A stretch of DNA of 64,000 bases from Alistipes sp. Marseille-P5061 (GCF_900290115.1 NZ_LT985748.1:749120-813119); one strand, 5' to 3'; positions 9,155-18,052 are shown, numbered from the stretch's first letter. Notes: generated by a model from the letters alone, not told the origin. Numbers and translations: made by a program.

Positions 9155-10222
9155 ATGGGTTCCAAGATTTTAGCCATCAACCCGGGCTCCACCTCGACCA
9201 AGGTCGCCCTCTACGACGACGAGCATCCGCTGCTGGAGCTGACGCTCCGCCACTCGGCCGAGGAGATTGCCCGCTTCGACGACATCATTTCGCAACTCGA
9301 CTGGCGCCGTGAAATCATCCTCTCGGCGCTGCGCGAACAGCACTTTGACATCCGCGAACTGGCGGTGGTCATCGGCCGCGGCGGGCTCGTGAAGCCCATT
9401 CCGGCCGGAGTCTACGAGGTCAACGACGCCATGCGTCACGACCTGCGCCACGCCTCGCGCGAGCACGCCTCGAATCTGGGCGGACTGCTGGCGGCCGACA
9501 TCGCGGCCATGGCCGGCGTGAAGGCCTACATCGCCGACCCGGTGGTGGTCGACGAGATGGACGACGTAGCCCGCATGAGCGGACTGCCCGACTGCCCGCG
9601 CCGCTCGATTCTCCATGCGCTCAACCAGAAGGCGACCGTGCGGCTCCACTGCGAACGCGTGGGGCTGGTCTACGAGGAGCACAACTTCATCGTGGCGCAT
9701 CTGGGCGGCGGCATCTCGGTGACGGCCCACAAGCGGGGCCGCATGGTCGACACGAACAACGCCCTCGACGGCGACGGACCGATTGCTCCCGAGCGTGCCG
9801 GTTCGCTGCCCACCTCGGGGCTGGCCGACCTCTGCTTCTCGGGGCGCTACACGCGCCACGACGTGGAGCGGCTGCTGGCCGGCAAGGGGGGCATGGTGGC
9901 CCACCTGGGCACCAACTCGGTCATGTCGGTCATGGAGCGCATGCGCGCCGGCGACGAGGAGGCCAAGCGCTTCATCGAGGCGATGTGCTACACGATTTCG
10001 AAGGAAATCGGCGCCATGGCCGCCGTGCTCGAGGGCAAGGTCGACGGCATCGTCCTCACGGGCGGCATCGCCTACAACGCCCCCGTGACGGATGCCATCC
10101 GTCAACGCTGCTCCTTCATCGCTCCCGTTACGGTCTACCCGGGCGAGAACGAGCTGGAGGCGCTCATGAGCAACGCGTTGGCCGTACTGCGCGGCATCTG
10201 CACGCCGAGGCTCTACACCTGA
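9155..10222 (+). CDS. buk: Butyrate kinase
   Basis: Makes ATP from butyryl (or branched acyl) phosphate. 355 aa, the usual Buk length and distinct from the 400-aa acetate kinase upstream. Motifs: LAINPGSTSTKVAL, VVIGRGGLVKP, ASNLGGLLAADIA, VAHLGGGISVTA and VLTGGIAYN. Co-directional with ptb and ackA, and the cluster ends at a perfect hairpin 31 bp after its stop. Confidence 0.94.
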   Translation: MGSKILAINPGSTSTKVALYDDEHPLLELTLRHSAEEIARFDDIISQLDWRREIILSALREQHFDIRELAVVIGRGGLVKPIPAGVYEVNDAMRHDLRHASREHASNLGGLLAADIAAMAGVKAYIADPVVVDEMDDVARMSGLPDCPRRSILHALNQKATVRLHCERVGLVYEEHNFIVAHLGGGISVTAHKRGRMVDTNNALDGDGPIAPERAGSLPTSGLADLCFSGRYTRHDVERLLAGKGGMVAHLGTNSVMSVMERMRAGDEEAKRFIEAMCYTISKEIGAMAAVLEGKVDGIVLTGGIAYNAPVTDAIRQRCSFIAPVTVYPGENELEALMSNALAVLRGICTPRLYT

Positions 10223-10252
10223 GGGCTGCGGGCGGCGAAATGACCCGCCGAA

Positions 10253-10306
10253 CAACAAAACGAGGAGCGGGTGTCCCGGTCGGGACACCCGCTCCTCGTT
10301 TTGTTG
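10253..10306. terminator. Perfect bidirectional terminator between buk and the flippase gene
   Basis: Two 26-bp arms (10253-10278 and 10281-10306) are exact inverse complements separated by only GT. Each arm carries a GC core and an outer CAACAAAAC/GTTTTGTTG end, so either strand gives a GC stem followed by a U-rich stretch. The convergent gene stops lie 31 and 9 bp away. Confidence 0.9.
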
Positions 10307-10314
10307 CGCAGAGC

Positions 10315-11769
10315 TTACCGCCGACGCTGCAGCTGCCGGCGCACCAGGCCGACCACCTCGCCGAAGGCCTCGAGCCGGAAGAGGGCCGACAGCCCGACAT
10401 AGATCGCCACGCCGACCACCACCTCGAGCACCAGCCGCAGCAGGTCGTTGGCGGGGCCGTAGAGCTCCGTCAGTCGCACGAGCAGGAACATGAGCGCCGT
10501 CACCGCCGCCACGGGAAGCAGCGTGCGGAGGAAGCGTCCGAAGGTGAAGAGCGTAAGGCGCAGCGAGGCGGCCACGTTGATGAGCATCTCGAGCAGCCCG
10601 TAGAGGGCCAGTCCCCAGACGACGGCCATCACGCTGCGGGGAATCGTCACGATGAAAATCACCGTCAGAACGGCCTTCTTGGCCACCTCGAGCCGGAAGA
10701 TGGTCCTTCCGTCGGCCTTCACCTTCAGCACGTTGTAGGCCACCATCGCCACCGGCCAGAAGAGGCCCGCAAGACACAGCACCTCGAAGTAGGGCACCGC
10801 CGGCAGCCACTGCCGGCCGACCAGCACGGCGAACATGTCCTGTGCAATGGCCGCCATGCCCGCCATGACGGGAAAGAGCGCATAGGCAACCACCATCACA
10901 ATCTGGCGGTAGCTCTCGGCGAACTTTGCCGCATCGTGCTTGATTTTGGCCAGCGCCGGGAAGATGACCCCCTGCACGGCCTGCATGGTCGAGGTGATGG
11001 GCAGGTCCTTGAGCTTCTGCGCCTGGTCGTAGCTGCCCAGCGTCGCCGGGGTGTAGAGCTTGCCGATGAAGAGCTGCGGAATCTTGGTGTAGAGCGCAGC
11101 GAAGAGGTCGGAGGCCATCAGGCTGAAGCTGTAGGGGGCCATGCGGCGCAGCGAACCGACGCTCCAGCTACCCGACGGGCGCCACGAGCTGAGCCACCAG
11201 AGCAGCAGCGCCCGCACGGCCATCTGCAGCACCCGCTGCGCCACGATGCTCCAGACACCGAAGCCGGCCAGCGCCAGCGCCACGGCCGCCACGCCGCTCA
11301 CCAGCGAGGCGGCGAAGGTGACCTTCGAGAGCAGGGCGAAGCGGAACTGCCGCGTGAAGAGCGTCTGCTGGATGACGCACAGGGCATTGACCGGCAGCAG
11401 CAGGAAGAAGACCGGAGCAAGGGCCGTCAGCTCGGGCATGGCGTAGTAGCGCGCCAGAAGCGGCGAAAGGGCCACCAGCAGCAGGTAGAGCGCCACCGAC
11501 ACCGTCACGTTGAAGAGGAAGACCGACTTGTAGTCCTCCTGCAGCGGCGAGGTGCGGCGCACGAGCGTCTGCGAGAAGCCGCTGTCGACGACCACCAGCG
11601 CAAAGGTCGAGAAGACGGTCAAAATAGCAATCAGACCGAAGTCCTCGCGCGTGAGCAAGCGCAGCACGACGATGCTCACCCCCATCTGGAGGAGCATCGT
11701 ACCGACCTTCTCGCCGATACTCCACGCCACGCCGCGCGCAACCTTGACCTTCAGCTCACCGCTGCCCAT
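10315..11769 (-). CDS. Wzx/WzxC-like polysaccharide flippase
   Basis: A 484-aa integral membrane protein of the MOP flippase superfamily that probably moves lipid-linked oligosaccharides across the inner membrane. The N-terminus (GVAWSIGEKVGTMLLQMGVS) and the following LTREDFGLIAILTVFSTFALVVVDSGFSQ pattern, seen as short blocks, are typical of WzxC-like exporters. A dozen or more hydrophobic helices follow. It lies 74 bp after pyruvate kinase on the same strand; no glycosyltransferases are nearby, so it is an isolated exporter gene rather than part of a visible capsule locus. Confidence 0.85.
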   Translation of the reverse strand: MGSGELKVKVARGVAWSIGEKVGTMLLQMGVSIVVLRLLTREDFGLIAILTVFSTFALVVVDSGFSQTLVRRTSPLQEDYKSVFLFNVTVSVALYLLLVALSPLLARYYAMPELTALAPVFFLLLPVNALCVIQQTLFTRQFRFALLSKVTFAASLVSGVAAVALALAGFGVWSIVAQRVLQMAVRALLLWWLSSWRPSGSWSVGSLRRMAPYSFSLMASDLFAALYTKIPQLFIGKLYTPATLGSYDQAQKLKDLPITSTMQAVQGVIFPALAKIKHDAAKFAESYRQIVMVVAYALFPVMAGMAAIAQDMFAVLVGRQWLPAVPYFEVLCLAGLFWPVAMVAYNVLKVKADGRTIFRLEVAKKAVLTVIFIVTIPRSVMAVVWGLALYGLLEMLINVAASLRLTLFTFGRFLRTLLPVAAVTALMFLLVRLTELYGPANDLLRLVLEVVVGVAIYVGLSALFRLEAFGEVVGLVRRQLQRRR

Positions 11770-11843
11770 CGTCGTACCCCCTTTCAGCTACTGGTTTCTT
11801 CGCTTGTCCGTTCGCTCCATACGCCCTCCGACCGGTCCGCAGG

Positions 11844-13319
11844 TCAGCGCACCATGCCGGCGGCAATCTCCTCGTTACGGTGACGGATGTTGCGCACGTT
11901 GGCCAGCTCGACATACGACGCGCCGCCGTCGGGACCGAAGCTGCCGCCGACGATGGCCAGCAGGTCCTCCTCGTCGAGCTTCGTATACTGGTCGATGAAC
12001 TCCATGGCGTCGATGAGGAAGTGGTACTTGTCGTTGACCTGCTGGTTGCGCAGGATGGCCACCACGCCGTACGAGAGGCCCAGGATGCGCTGTGCGTGGC
12101 GCTGGTAGCAGACCGCCACAACGGGCTTGCGGCCGCGGAAGGCGGCCACGTAGCGGCCCGTACGCCCTGTCTTGGTGTCGAGCACCACATAGCGCACCGG
12201 CAGGTTGGTGCTGGCGCGGACCACCGTACGGGCCAGCTGGGCAGTGATTTCGTGGTTGACCGAGACCATGTTCATGTCAATCATCGGGGCGAAGTGCGTC
12301 TCGTCGCGCTCAATCTCGCGCGCCACGCGCGACATCGTCTCGACGGCCTGCACGGGATAGTCGCCCATGGCCGTCTCGTCACTCAGCATCACGGCGTCGA
12401 CACGCTCGTAGATGGCGCTTGCCACGTCGCTCACCTCGGCCCGCGTCGGGCGGGGGTTCTTCACCATCGAGTAGAGCATCTGCGTGGCGATAATCACCGG
12501 ACGCTTGGCGGCGATGCACTTCTCGACGATGCGGCGCTGCGTATTGGGAATCGCCTCGGCCGGCAGCTCGACACCCAGGTCGCCGCGGGCCACCATGATG
12601 CCGTACGACGCCTCGATAATCTCGTCGATGTTGTTCAGACCCTCCTGGTTCTCGATTTTCGAGATAATCTTAATCGGGCTCCGGTGCGCGTCGAGAATCT
12701 CCTGCACGGCGGCCACGTCGCGGGCGCTGCGCACGAACGAGTGGGCGATGAAGTCAACGTCGTTGCGCACGGCCCACTCGATGAAGCGGCGGTCCTTCTC
12801 CGTAACCGACGGAAGGTCAATCGAGACGCCCGGCACGTTGACGCTCTTGCGCGAGCGCATGCAGCCACCCACCGTAAATTCGCAGCGGAGCTCATCGTCG
12901 CTCTTCTCCAGGACGCGAATCTCCATCTCGCCGTCGGCGATGAGCATGCGCGCCCCGACGGGGATGTCGCGGACGATGGTCGGGACGTTCATGTAGACCA
13001 CCTTGCGCGTAGTGAGGTCGTCGCCCATCGAGCCGCGGACGCTCACGATGTCACCCACCTGGAAGTGGATGCCGTTGCCGTACTCGTCGGCGATGGTCGT
13101 CACCCGAATCTCGGGGCCCTTGGTATCTATCATAATCGGAATGGAGGGGTTGACGCGGTGCACCGTCTCCACGATGCGCGTGGCGCTCTCCTCGCTCACG
13201 TGGGCCGAGTTGATGCGCACGACATCCATACCTGCATCGTAGAGCTCCTGGACAAACTGTTCGGTGCAACGGAAATCCGACATCGTCGCAACCACCTTGG
13301 TTCTTTTCTTTCTGTACAT
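11844..13319 (-). CDS. pyk: Pyruvate kinase (Bacteroidales-type)
   Basis: Converts PEP and ADP to pyruvate and ATP. 491 aa from the ATG at 13319 (MYRKKRTKVVATMSDFRC). Catalytic elements are visible: MIDTKGPEIRVT, KIISKIENQEGLNN with the catalytic Lys, MVARGDLGVELP and a Thr/Arg-rich AEAIPNTQRRIVEKC region; the C-terminal domain spans about 350-491. Several signature positions differ from textbook pyruvate kinase: ATMSDFRC replaces the usual ATLGPAS loop, RINSAH replaces RLNFSH, and MLSDETAMG replaces MLSGETA. I recall similar variants from Bacteroides, so this looks like a lineage form. The gene is 11 bp downstream of aroQ. The open frame continues upstream through aroQ out of frame, but that is not coding. 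Confidence 0.93.
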   Translation of the reverse strand: MYRKKRTKVVATMSDFRCTEQFVQELYDAGMDVVRINSAHVSEESATRIVETVHRVNPSIPIMIDTKGPEIRVTTIADEYGNGIHFQVGDIVSVRGSMGDDLTTRKVVYMNVPTIVRDIPVGARMLIADGEMEIRVLEKSDDELRCEFTVGGCMRSRKSVNVPGVSIDLPSVTEKDRRFIEWAVRNDVDFIAHSFVRSARDVAAVQEILDAHRSPIKIISKIENQEGLNNIDEIIEASYGIMVARGDLGVELPAEAIPNTQRRIVEKCIAAKRPVIIATQMLYSMVKNPRPTRAEVSDVASAIYERVDAVMLSDETAMGDYPVQAVETMSRVAREIERDETHFAPMIDMNMVSVNHEITAQLARTVVRASTNLPVRYVVLDTKTGRTGRYVAAFRGRKPVVAVCYQRHAQRILGLSYGVVAILRNQQVNDKYHFLIDAMEFIDQYTKLDEEDLLAIVGGSFGPDGGASYVELANVRNIRHRNEEIAAGMVR

Positions 13320-13330
13320 GTATTGTCTCG

Positions 13331-13768
13331 TTAAATCTGTTGTTCGTTCCGTTTGAGCCTCAGCGCCTCGACACCCAGCAGGTAGGAGTCCATGCCGAAT
13401 CCCATGATGGAGCCCGCAACGACGGGAGCCAGCAACGAGGTGTGGCGGAACTCCTCGCGGGCGAGAATCGACGAGATGTGCACCTCGACGACCGGCACCG
13501 CAACCGCATCGACCGCATCGCGCAGCGCCACAGAGGTGTGGGTATAGCCGCCGGCGTTGAGCACCACCCCGTCGCACGTCTGCTCGGCGCGCTGGAGCGC
13601 ATCGATGAGTTCCCCCTCGACGTTGGACTGGAAGTGGATGAATTCGACGTCGGGATAGCGTTCCGCAAGGCGTCGCATGAGGTCGTCGAGCGTCTCCGCG
13701 CCATAGACCGCGCGGTCGCGCCGCCCCTGCAGGTTGAGGTTGGGACCGTTGAGAATCAGAATCTTCAT
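13331..13768 (-). CDS. aroQ: 3-dehydroquinate dehydratase, type II
   Basis: Shikimate pathway dehydratase, 145 aa, normal size for the type II dodecameric enzyme. Motifs include ILNGPNLNLQG with the Tyr of AVYG, FIHFQSNVEGELIDALQ, VLNAGGYTHTSVALRDA and VEVHISSILAREEFR. Start chosen at MKILILNGPNLN, 50 bp below a TATCTTTG box. Pyruvate kinase follows 11 bp later. Confidence 0.95.
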   Translation of the reverse strand: MKILILNGPNLNLQGRRDRAVYGAETLDDLMRRLAERYPDVEFIHFQSNVEGELIDALQRAEQTCDGVVLNAGGYTHTSVALRDAVDAVAVPVVEVHISSILAREEFRHTSLLAPVVAGSIMGFGMDSYLLGVEALRLKRNEQQI

Positions 13769-13817
13769 CGTTGGACTGAGGCTGCGGTCCCGCTCCGCGG
13801 CGGGACCATTCTCCGGG

Positions 13818-13825
13818 CAAAGATA
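13818..13825 (-). promoter_or_regulatory. -7 box for aroQ-pyk
   Basis: TATCTTTG followed by GC, 50 bp upstream of aroQ. Forms a divergent pair with the thiL promoter 23 bp away. Confidence 0.7.
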
Positions 13826-13848
13826 CAACATTATTCGATTATTTTCGA

Positions 13849-13856
13849 TACCTTTG
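13849..13856 (+). promoter_or_regulatory. -7 box for thiL
   Basis: TACCTTTG followed by CG, about 100 bp upstream of thiL. Confidence 0.65.
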
Positions 13857-13953
13857 CGTGACGTTTCGGTTCCGACGCTGCAGCTGCACGGCGGGGCATC
13901 TCCCTCGCGCAAGCAGCCGCGCGCCGCACAGAGACAAAAGCAAACAGACCACC

Positions 13954-14892
13954 ATGACCGAATTCGGATTCATCGACCACATACGCACGCTCTTCGCCGC
14001 GCTGCCCGACAACGGCTTCGAGGGCATCGGCGACGACTGCGCCGTACTGCCGCTCCAGGGCGGCGAATCGCTGCTCTTCACGGCCGACCTGCTGACCGAG
14101 GGGGTGCACTTCCTGCGCCACGCAACCACGGCCCGCGAGCTGGGCTGCAAATCGCTTGCCGTCAATCTGAGCGACGTTGCCGCCATGGGGGGCCGCCCCG
14201 TAGCGACGCTCCTCTCCATCGCGCTGCCGGCCGATGCTGCCGGGGCGTGGGCTGAGGAGTTCATGGAGGGCTACCGTGCGCTCTCCGAAGAGTACGGAGT
14301 CGCCCTCATCGGAGGTGACACGACCGCCTCGAAGGGGGGCGTCACCATCAACGTGACGGCCATCGGCCGGGCCGCCGACGGCTGCATCAAGCGGCGCAGC
14401 GGCGCCCGCCCGGGCGACGTGCTGCTCACGGCCGGGCTGCTGGGCGAATCGGGCGCCGGGCTGCAGGACCTGCTCCAGGGGCGCTGCGACACGCCCTGCG
14501 CCGCCATCCACCGCATGCCCCGTCCCCAGGTAGACGAGGGGCTCTGGCTCGGCACGAGGAGCGAGGTGACGGCCATGATGGACCTCTCGGACGGTCTGGC
14601 CTCGGACGTGCGCCACATCATGGAGTGCTCGGGCGTCGGCGCCGACATCGACCTGGAGCGCATCCCGACCGCCCCGGGCATCGACCTGCGGACGGCGGCC
14701 TGCGCCGGCGAGGACTACAAGCTGCTGCTCTGCGCCGAGGCGTCGGGGGTCGATTCGCTCATGGAGGCCTTCGAGGCCCGCTTCGGGGCGCCGCTCTACC
14801 CGCTGGGCCGCATCACCGGAACGCACGAGCTGCGCTGGTGCGAGCACGGCACGCCCAGTCCGCTCGACTGGCAGGGGTTCCACCACTACTGA
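13954..14892 (+). CDS. thiL: Thiamine-monophosphate kinase
   Basis: Phosphorylates thiamine monophosphate to the active cofactor thiamine diphosphate. 312 aa, AIR synthase-related fold. Motifs: GIGDDCAVL with metal-binding Asp, FTADLLTEGVHF, KSLAVNLSDVAAMGG, LIGGDTTAS, MMDLSDGLASDVRHI and AGEDYKLLL. The upstream open frame is longer, but MTEFGFIDHIRTLF is the family-like start. No TPP riboswitch fold is evident in the 100-nt leader. It is the only thiamine gene in the window. Confidence 0.95.
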   Translation: MTEFGFIDHIRTLFAALPDNGFEGIGDDCAVLPLQGGESLLFTADLLTEGVHFLRHATTARELGCKSLAVNLSDVAAMGGRPVATLLSIALPADAAGAWAEEFMEGYRALSEEYGVALIGGDTTASKGGVTINVTAIGRAADGCIKRRSGARPGDVLLTAGLLGESGAGLQDLLQGRCDTPCAAIHRMPRPQVDEGLWLGTRSEVTAMMDLSDGLASDVRHIMECSGVGADIDLERIPTAPGIDLRTAACAGEDYKLLLCAEASGVDSLMEAFEARFGAPLYPLGRITGTHELRWCEHGTPSPLDWQGFHHY

Positions 14893-15239
14893 CACGCTCC
14901 GCAACCGGCTCCGCCGCACACCGCCGCCCCGTCGCACGGTTATCCACAACAGCACGATACTCCACCAGATGAAGCTGCGCGGCACATCCAAAAGCCGCGC
15001 AGTCCCGAAAATAAAGAGGAGAGCGTCTTCGGACGCTCTCCCCTGTTTTTTATCGCTTTCGTATCCCGTTCGGACACCCCACACGGCCTGCCCTGTCCGA
15101 CCCGGTGCTTCTTCAACGCAGCACGGTCTGTCTGACTCTCCCGATTCATCAATCGGGGCCTGTCCTGTCCAGCCCCTCCCCTGTCACTGCCCGGTGCGCA
15201 CAAGCCTCACGCAACCCGGCCCCGGAGCCTGCCGGCCGC
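14893..15239. other. 347-bp gap between convergent thiL and ftsB-like genes
   Basis: Holds the terminator at 15018-15051 and a second smaller hairpin (CCCGATT/AATCGGG, 15140-15157). The remainder, rich in GTCC and CCCG words, shows no coding or promoter signal I can support. Confidence 0.5.
15018..15051. terminator. Terminator after thiL
   Basis: Ten-bp perfect stem GGAGAGCGTC/GACGCTCTCC around a TTCG tetraloop (15018-15041), then T6 at 15046-15051. An A-rich stretch on the left may let it act on the opposite strand too. Confidence 0.85.
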
Positions 15240-15515
15240 TCAATCATCCATGAGGAAGACCCGCTCGTCGCGCCGCTGCATGCCGTAGCGCTCGCGGGCA
15301 TACTCCTCGAGGTAGTCGTCGTAGCGCAGCCGCTCGACGAGCGTGCTGTCCTGGGCGATTTTCTCGCGATACTCCTCGGCCTGACGCCGCAGCGTCCCGA
15401 TTTGCCCCTTGATTTTCACGGCATGGACCAGATTGCGTCCCACCACGAAGAGCATGAAGAGCACCACGACGGTGGTCAGAAACCGCCAGAACTTGCGTCC
15501 GAAATGGAGGGTCAT
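15240..15515 (-). CDS. FtsB/DivIC-like septum formation initiator
   Basis: A 91-aa bitopic protein: short cytoplasmic start (MTLHFGRKFWRF), one membrane helix (about 13-26), then a coiled coil (35-65) and the RERYGMQRRDERVFLMDD tail that resembles the conserved ARExxGM...E.V pattern of the FtsB/DivIC family. Such proteins link FtsL and FtsQ in the divisome. It follows queE by 20 bp on the same strand. Confidence 0.85.
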   Translation of the reverse strand: MTLHFGRKFWRFLTTVVVLFMLFVVGRNLVHAVKIKGQIGTLRRQAEEYREKIAQDSTLVERLRYDDYLEEYARERYGMQRRDERVFLMDD

Positions 15516-15535
15516 CTTCGATTGGGACAGAGGGG

Positions 15536-16180
15536 TTAAGGAATATGCATGTACTTGTGTGCCTGGATGGAGATGTTCCAGCGCGGGTTGGCCTTGACAT
15601 ACTCGACCAGCAGCGGCATCACCTGCTCCGAGACGCTCCATTCGGGCTGTACGTAGAGCCGGCACTCGGGACGCACGCGGGCGGCGTTCTGCTCGGCCCA
15701 CGCGAAATCCTCGGCCCGCTCGACAATCACCTTCAGCTCGTCGGCACGCACATAGGCCTCCTCCAGAGGGGGCTGCTGCCGTTTGGGCGAGAGGCATACC
15801 CAGTCGAACTCGCCGCTGAAGGGGTGCGAACCCGAGGTTTCGAGGAAGAGTTCAAGCCCACGGGCGCGCAGCTCCGAGGTCAGCACGCCGAGCGGATAGA
15901 GCAGCGGCTCGCCGCCCGTGACCACGACGGCCTGCGCCGCACAGGCCGTAGCCCGCGCAACAATGGTCGCCACCTCGACCGGGGGATAGAGGCGCGGATT
16001 CCACGTATACTTGGCGTCGCACCAGCGGCACCCCACGTCGCAGCCGCCCAGACGGATGAAGTAGGCCGCCTTGCCCGTATGGTACCCCTCGCCCTGGATG
16101 GTATAGAAATCCTCGACCAGCGGAAGCAGCCGCCCGCCGTCGAGCAACTCCACGATGTTGTTCGTCACCTCGCCCATCAT
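15536..16180 (-). CDS. queE: 7-carboxy-7-deazaguanine synthase
   Basis: Radical SAM enzyme of queuosine/7-deazaguanine synthesis. 214 aa from the ATG at 16180. The cluster-binding motif is CDVGCRWCD (CX4-like spacing expected is CxxxCxxC: C-DVG-C-RW-C), with FYTIQGEGYHTG before it and VVTGGEPLLY after it. It overlaps the end of hpt by four bases (ATGA), which supports the start and translational coupling. No other queuosine genes are nearby. Confidence 0.93.
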   Translation of the reverse strand: MMGEVTNNIVELLDGGRLLPLVEDFYTIQGEGYHTGKAAYFIRLGGCDVGCRWCDAKYTWNPRLYPPVEVATIVARATACAAQAVVVTGGEPLLYPLGVLTSELRARGLELFLETSGSHPFSGEFDWVCLSPKRQQPPLEEAYVRADELKVIVERAEDFAWAEQNAARVRPECRLYVQPEWSVSEQVMPLLVEYVKANPRWNISIQAHKYMHIP

Positions 16181-16719
16181 TCGGTCACCACGTAGATATC
16201 CTTCAGATTGCGGCCCAGCTGGTTGTAGTCCAGACCGTAGCCTACGATGAACTCGTTGCCGATTTCCATCGCCCGATAATCGATGGGAATCTGCTTGCGG
16301 TAGGAGCCCGGCTTGAAGAAGAGCGTGCAGACGGCGATGCTGGCCGGATGGAGTTTCTCCAGGTCGCGAACCATCCGCTCGATGCTCTCGCCCGTGTCGA
16401 CGATGTCCTCGACGATAATCACGTGGCGCCCCTCGAGCGACTGGTTGAGTCCGATGAGGCACTTCACGTCGCCCGTGGTCTGCGTCCCTTCGTACGAGGC
16501 CAGCTTGACGAACGACAGCTCGCTGTTGAACTCGATTTTCTTGATGAGGTCGCTCATGAACATGAACGAACCGTTCAGCACCCCGACAAAAAGCGGCGTA
16601 TCCTTGTCGGCATAGTCCGCATTGATGCGCTGCGCGACGGCCGTGACCGCCTCGTCGATTTTCGCGGCGGGAATCATGACCCGGAACTTCCGGTCGTGAA
16701 GTTTGATGACCTTATCCAT
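16177..16719 (-). CDS. hpt: Hypoxanthine phosphoribosyltransferase
   Basis: Purine salvage enzyme, 180 aa. The PRPP-binding signature is VIIVEDIVDTGES; LFVGVLNGSFMFMSDLI and FIVGYGLDYNQLGRN are other family blocks. First gene of an hpt-queE-ftsB-like operon, with a TAATTTTG box 32 bp upstream. Confidence 0.96.
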   Translation of the reverse strand: MDKVIKLHDRKFRVMIPAAKIDEAVTAVAQRINADYADKDTPLFVGVLNGSFMFMSDLIKKIEFNSELSFVKLASYEGTQTTGDVKCLIGLNQSLEGRHVIIVEDIVDTGESIERMVRDLEKLHPASIAVCTLFFKPGSYRKQIPIDYRAMEIGNEFIVGYGLDYNQLGRNLKDIYVVTE

Positions 16720-16750
16720 TGACTTCGGTGGGTTTTATTCGATAATAGCG

Positions 16751-16758
16751 CAAAATTA
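16751..16758 (-). promoter_or_regulatory. -7 box for hpt-queE
   Basis: TAATTTTG, matching TAnnTTTG, followed by CG, 32 bp before the hpt ATG. No clear -33. Confidence 0.6.
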
Positions 16759-16836
16759 ACAATCTTGGCGCAAGAAACGAAGTTTTTACGGCGAAAAAAG
16801 TCGGCCGTGCACAAAAAGCGTGCCCCGGAATGCAGA

Positions 16837-16864
16837 GAAGACCGCCCCTCGGGGAGCGGTCTTC
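16837..16864 (-). terminator. Hairpin at the end of the rnf operon
   Basis: GAAGACCGC (16837-16845) pairs with GCGGTCTTC (16856-16864), with an inner CCC/GGG pair. It lies 22 bp after the rnfA stop; on the transcribed strand a T5 run appears about 20 nt later (complement of 16813-16817). Confidence 0.65.
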
Positions 16865-16886
16865 GCGGTGGAACCGTTGCCGGGTC

Positions 16887-17465
16887 TCAGACCAGACCCG
16901 AAAAGCCCATGAAGGCCATGGCCAGAATGCTGGCCGTGATGAGCGCGATGGGGACACCGCGGAAGCCTTTGGGAACCTCCTCGAACTCCAGACGCTCGCG
17001 GATGCCGGCGAAGAGCACCAGCGCCAGAGCAAAGCCCAGAGCCGTCGAGACCGAGTAGGCGACGCTCTGCAGCAGGTTGAACTCCTTCTGAATCATCAGA
17101 ATGGCCACACCCAGCACGGCGCAGTTGGTCGTGATGAGCGGCAGGAAGATGCCCAGCGCCTGATAGAGCGACGGAGAGAGTTTCTTGAGCATGATTTCGA
17201 CCATCTGCACCAGAGCCGCGATGACCAGGATGAAGACAATCGTCTGCATGTATTCGATGTGGAGCGGCACCAGGATGTAGGTCTGGATGGGCCACGCCAC
17301 CACGGCCGTAAGCGCCATGACGAAGGTCACGGCGGCGCCCATGCCCAGCGACGTCTCAACCTTCGACGAGACGCCGAGGAAGGGGCAGATGCCGAGGAAC
17401 TGCGCCAGCACGACGTTGTTGACGAAGATGGCGCCGATAATGATTGCGAAATAGGATATTTCCAT
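16887..17465 (-). CDS. rnfA: Rnf complex subunit RnfA
   Basis: Integral membrane subunit of the ion-translocating ferredoxin:NAD+ oxidoreductase. 192 aa with six hydrophobic helices. The conserved [16 protein letters not shown] and TTNCAVLG segments contain the two Cys that hold the membrane [2Fe-2S] cluster shared with RnfE. Last gene of the operon, 2 bp after rnfE. Confidence 0.95.
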   Translation of the reverse strand: MEISYFAIIIGAIFVNNVVLAQFLGICPFLGVSSKVETSLGMGAAVTFVMALTAVVAWPIQTYILVPLHIEYMQTIVFILVIAALVQMVEIMLKKLSPSLYQALGIFLPLITTNCAVLGVAILMIQKEFNLLQSVAYSVSTALGFALALVLFAGIRERLEFEEVPKGFRGVPIALITASILAMAFMGFSGLV

Positions 17466-17467
17466 GG

Positions 17468-18052
17468 CTACTTCTTGGCTAATTTATTGAACAGGACCAT
17501 CAGGTATCCGAGCGTGAGGAAGCCGCCCGGCGCAAGGACGAAGACCAGCGGCATGACATCCGCGATGCCGAGGTTGATGCCGAAGATGGCACCGCTGCCC
17601 AGAACCTCGCGCACGGCGCCGATGACCGTCAGCGAGAGGGTGAATCCCAGACCGATGCCCACACCGTCGAGCATCGAGTCGAAAGGCGAGTTTTTCGAGG
17701 CGAAGGCCTCGGCGCGGCCCAGGATGATGCAGTTCACCACGATGAGCGGGATGAAGACGCCCAGCGCCTTGTAGAGCCCCGGAACGAAGGCCTCCATGAG
17801 CATCTGGATGATGGTCACGAACGAGGCGATGACCACGATGAAGGCCGGGATGCGGACCTTGTCGGGGATGATGTTCTTGATGAGCGAAATCACCAGGTTC
17901 GACATGATGAGCACCGCCATGGTGGCCAGACCCATACCCATGCCGTTGGCCGCCGAGGTGGTCGTACCGAGCGTCGGGCACATGCCCAGCACCAGTACAA
18001 AGGTCGGGTTGTTCTTGATGATGCCGCTGAGAATGATTTGCAGTTTATTCAT
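17468..18052 (-). CDS. rnfE: Rnf complex subunit RnfE
   Basis: Membrane subunit homologous to and paired with RnfA in inverted topology. 194 aa, six helices, with [15 protein letters not shown] and [14 protein letters not shown] carrying the cluster Cys residues. Overlaps the 3' end of rnfG by 8 bp. Confidence 0.95.
   Translation of the reverse strand: MNKLQIILSGIIKNNPTFVLVLGMCPTLGTTTSAANGMGMGLATMAVLIMSNLVISLIKNIIPDKVRIPAFIVVIASFVTIIQMLMEAFVPGLYKALGVFIPLIVVNCIILGRAEAFASKNSPFDSMLDGVGIGLGFTLSLTVIGAVREVLGSGAIFGINLGIADVMPLVFVLAPGGFLTLGYLMVLFNKLAKK

Noticed and set aside
11844..13820. A 658-codon frame that would extend pyruvate kinase through aroQ
   Set aside because: The extra part is aroQ read in the wrong frame; the family start MYRKKRTKVV is clear.
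13857..13953. TPP riboswitch upstream of thiL
   Set aside because: The ~95-nt leader lacks recognisable THI-box words such as CTGAGA and the paired ACCTGATCTGGATAATGC region.
15515..16200. preQ1 riboswitch for queE
   Set aside because: queE is internal to the hpt operon with a 4-bp overlap; no room for an aptamer.
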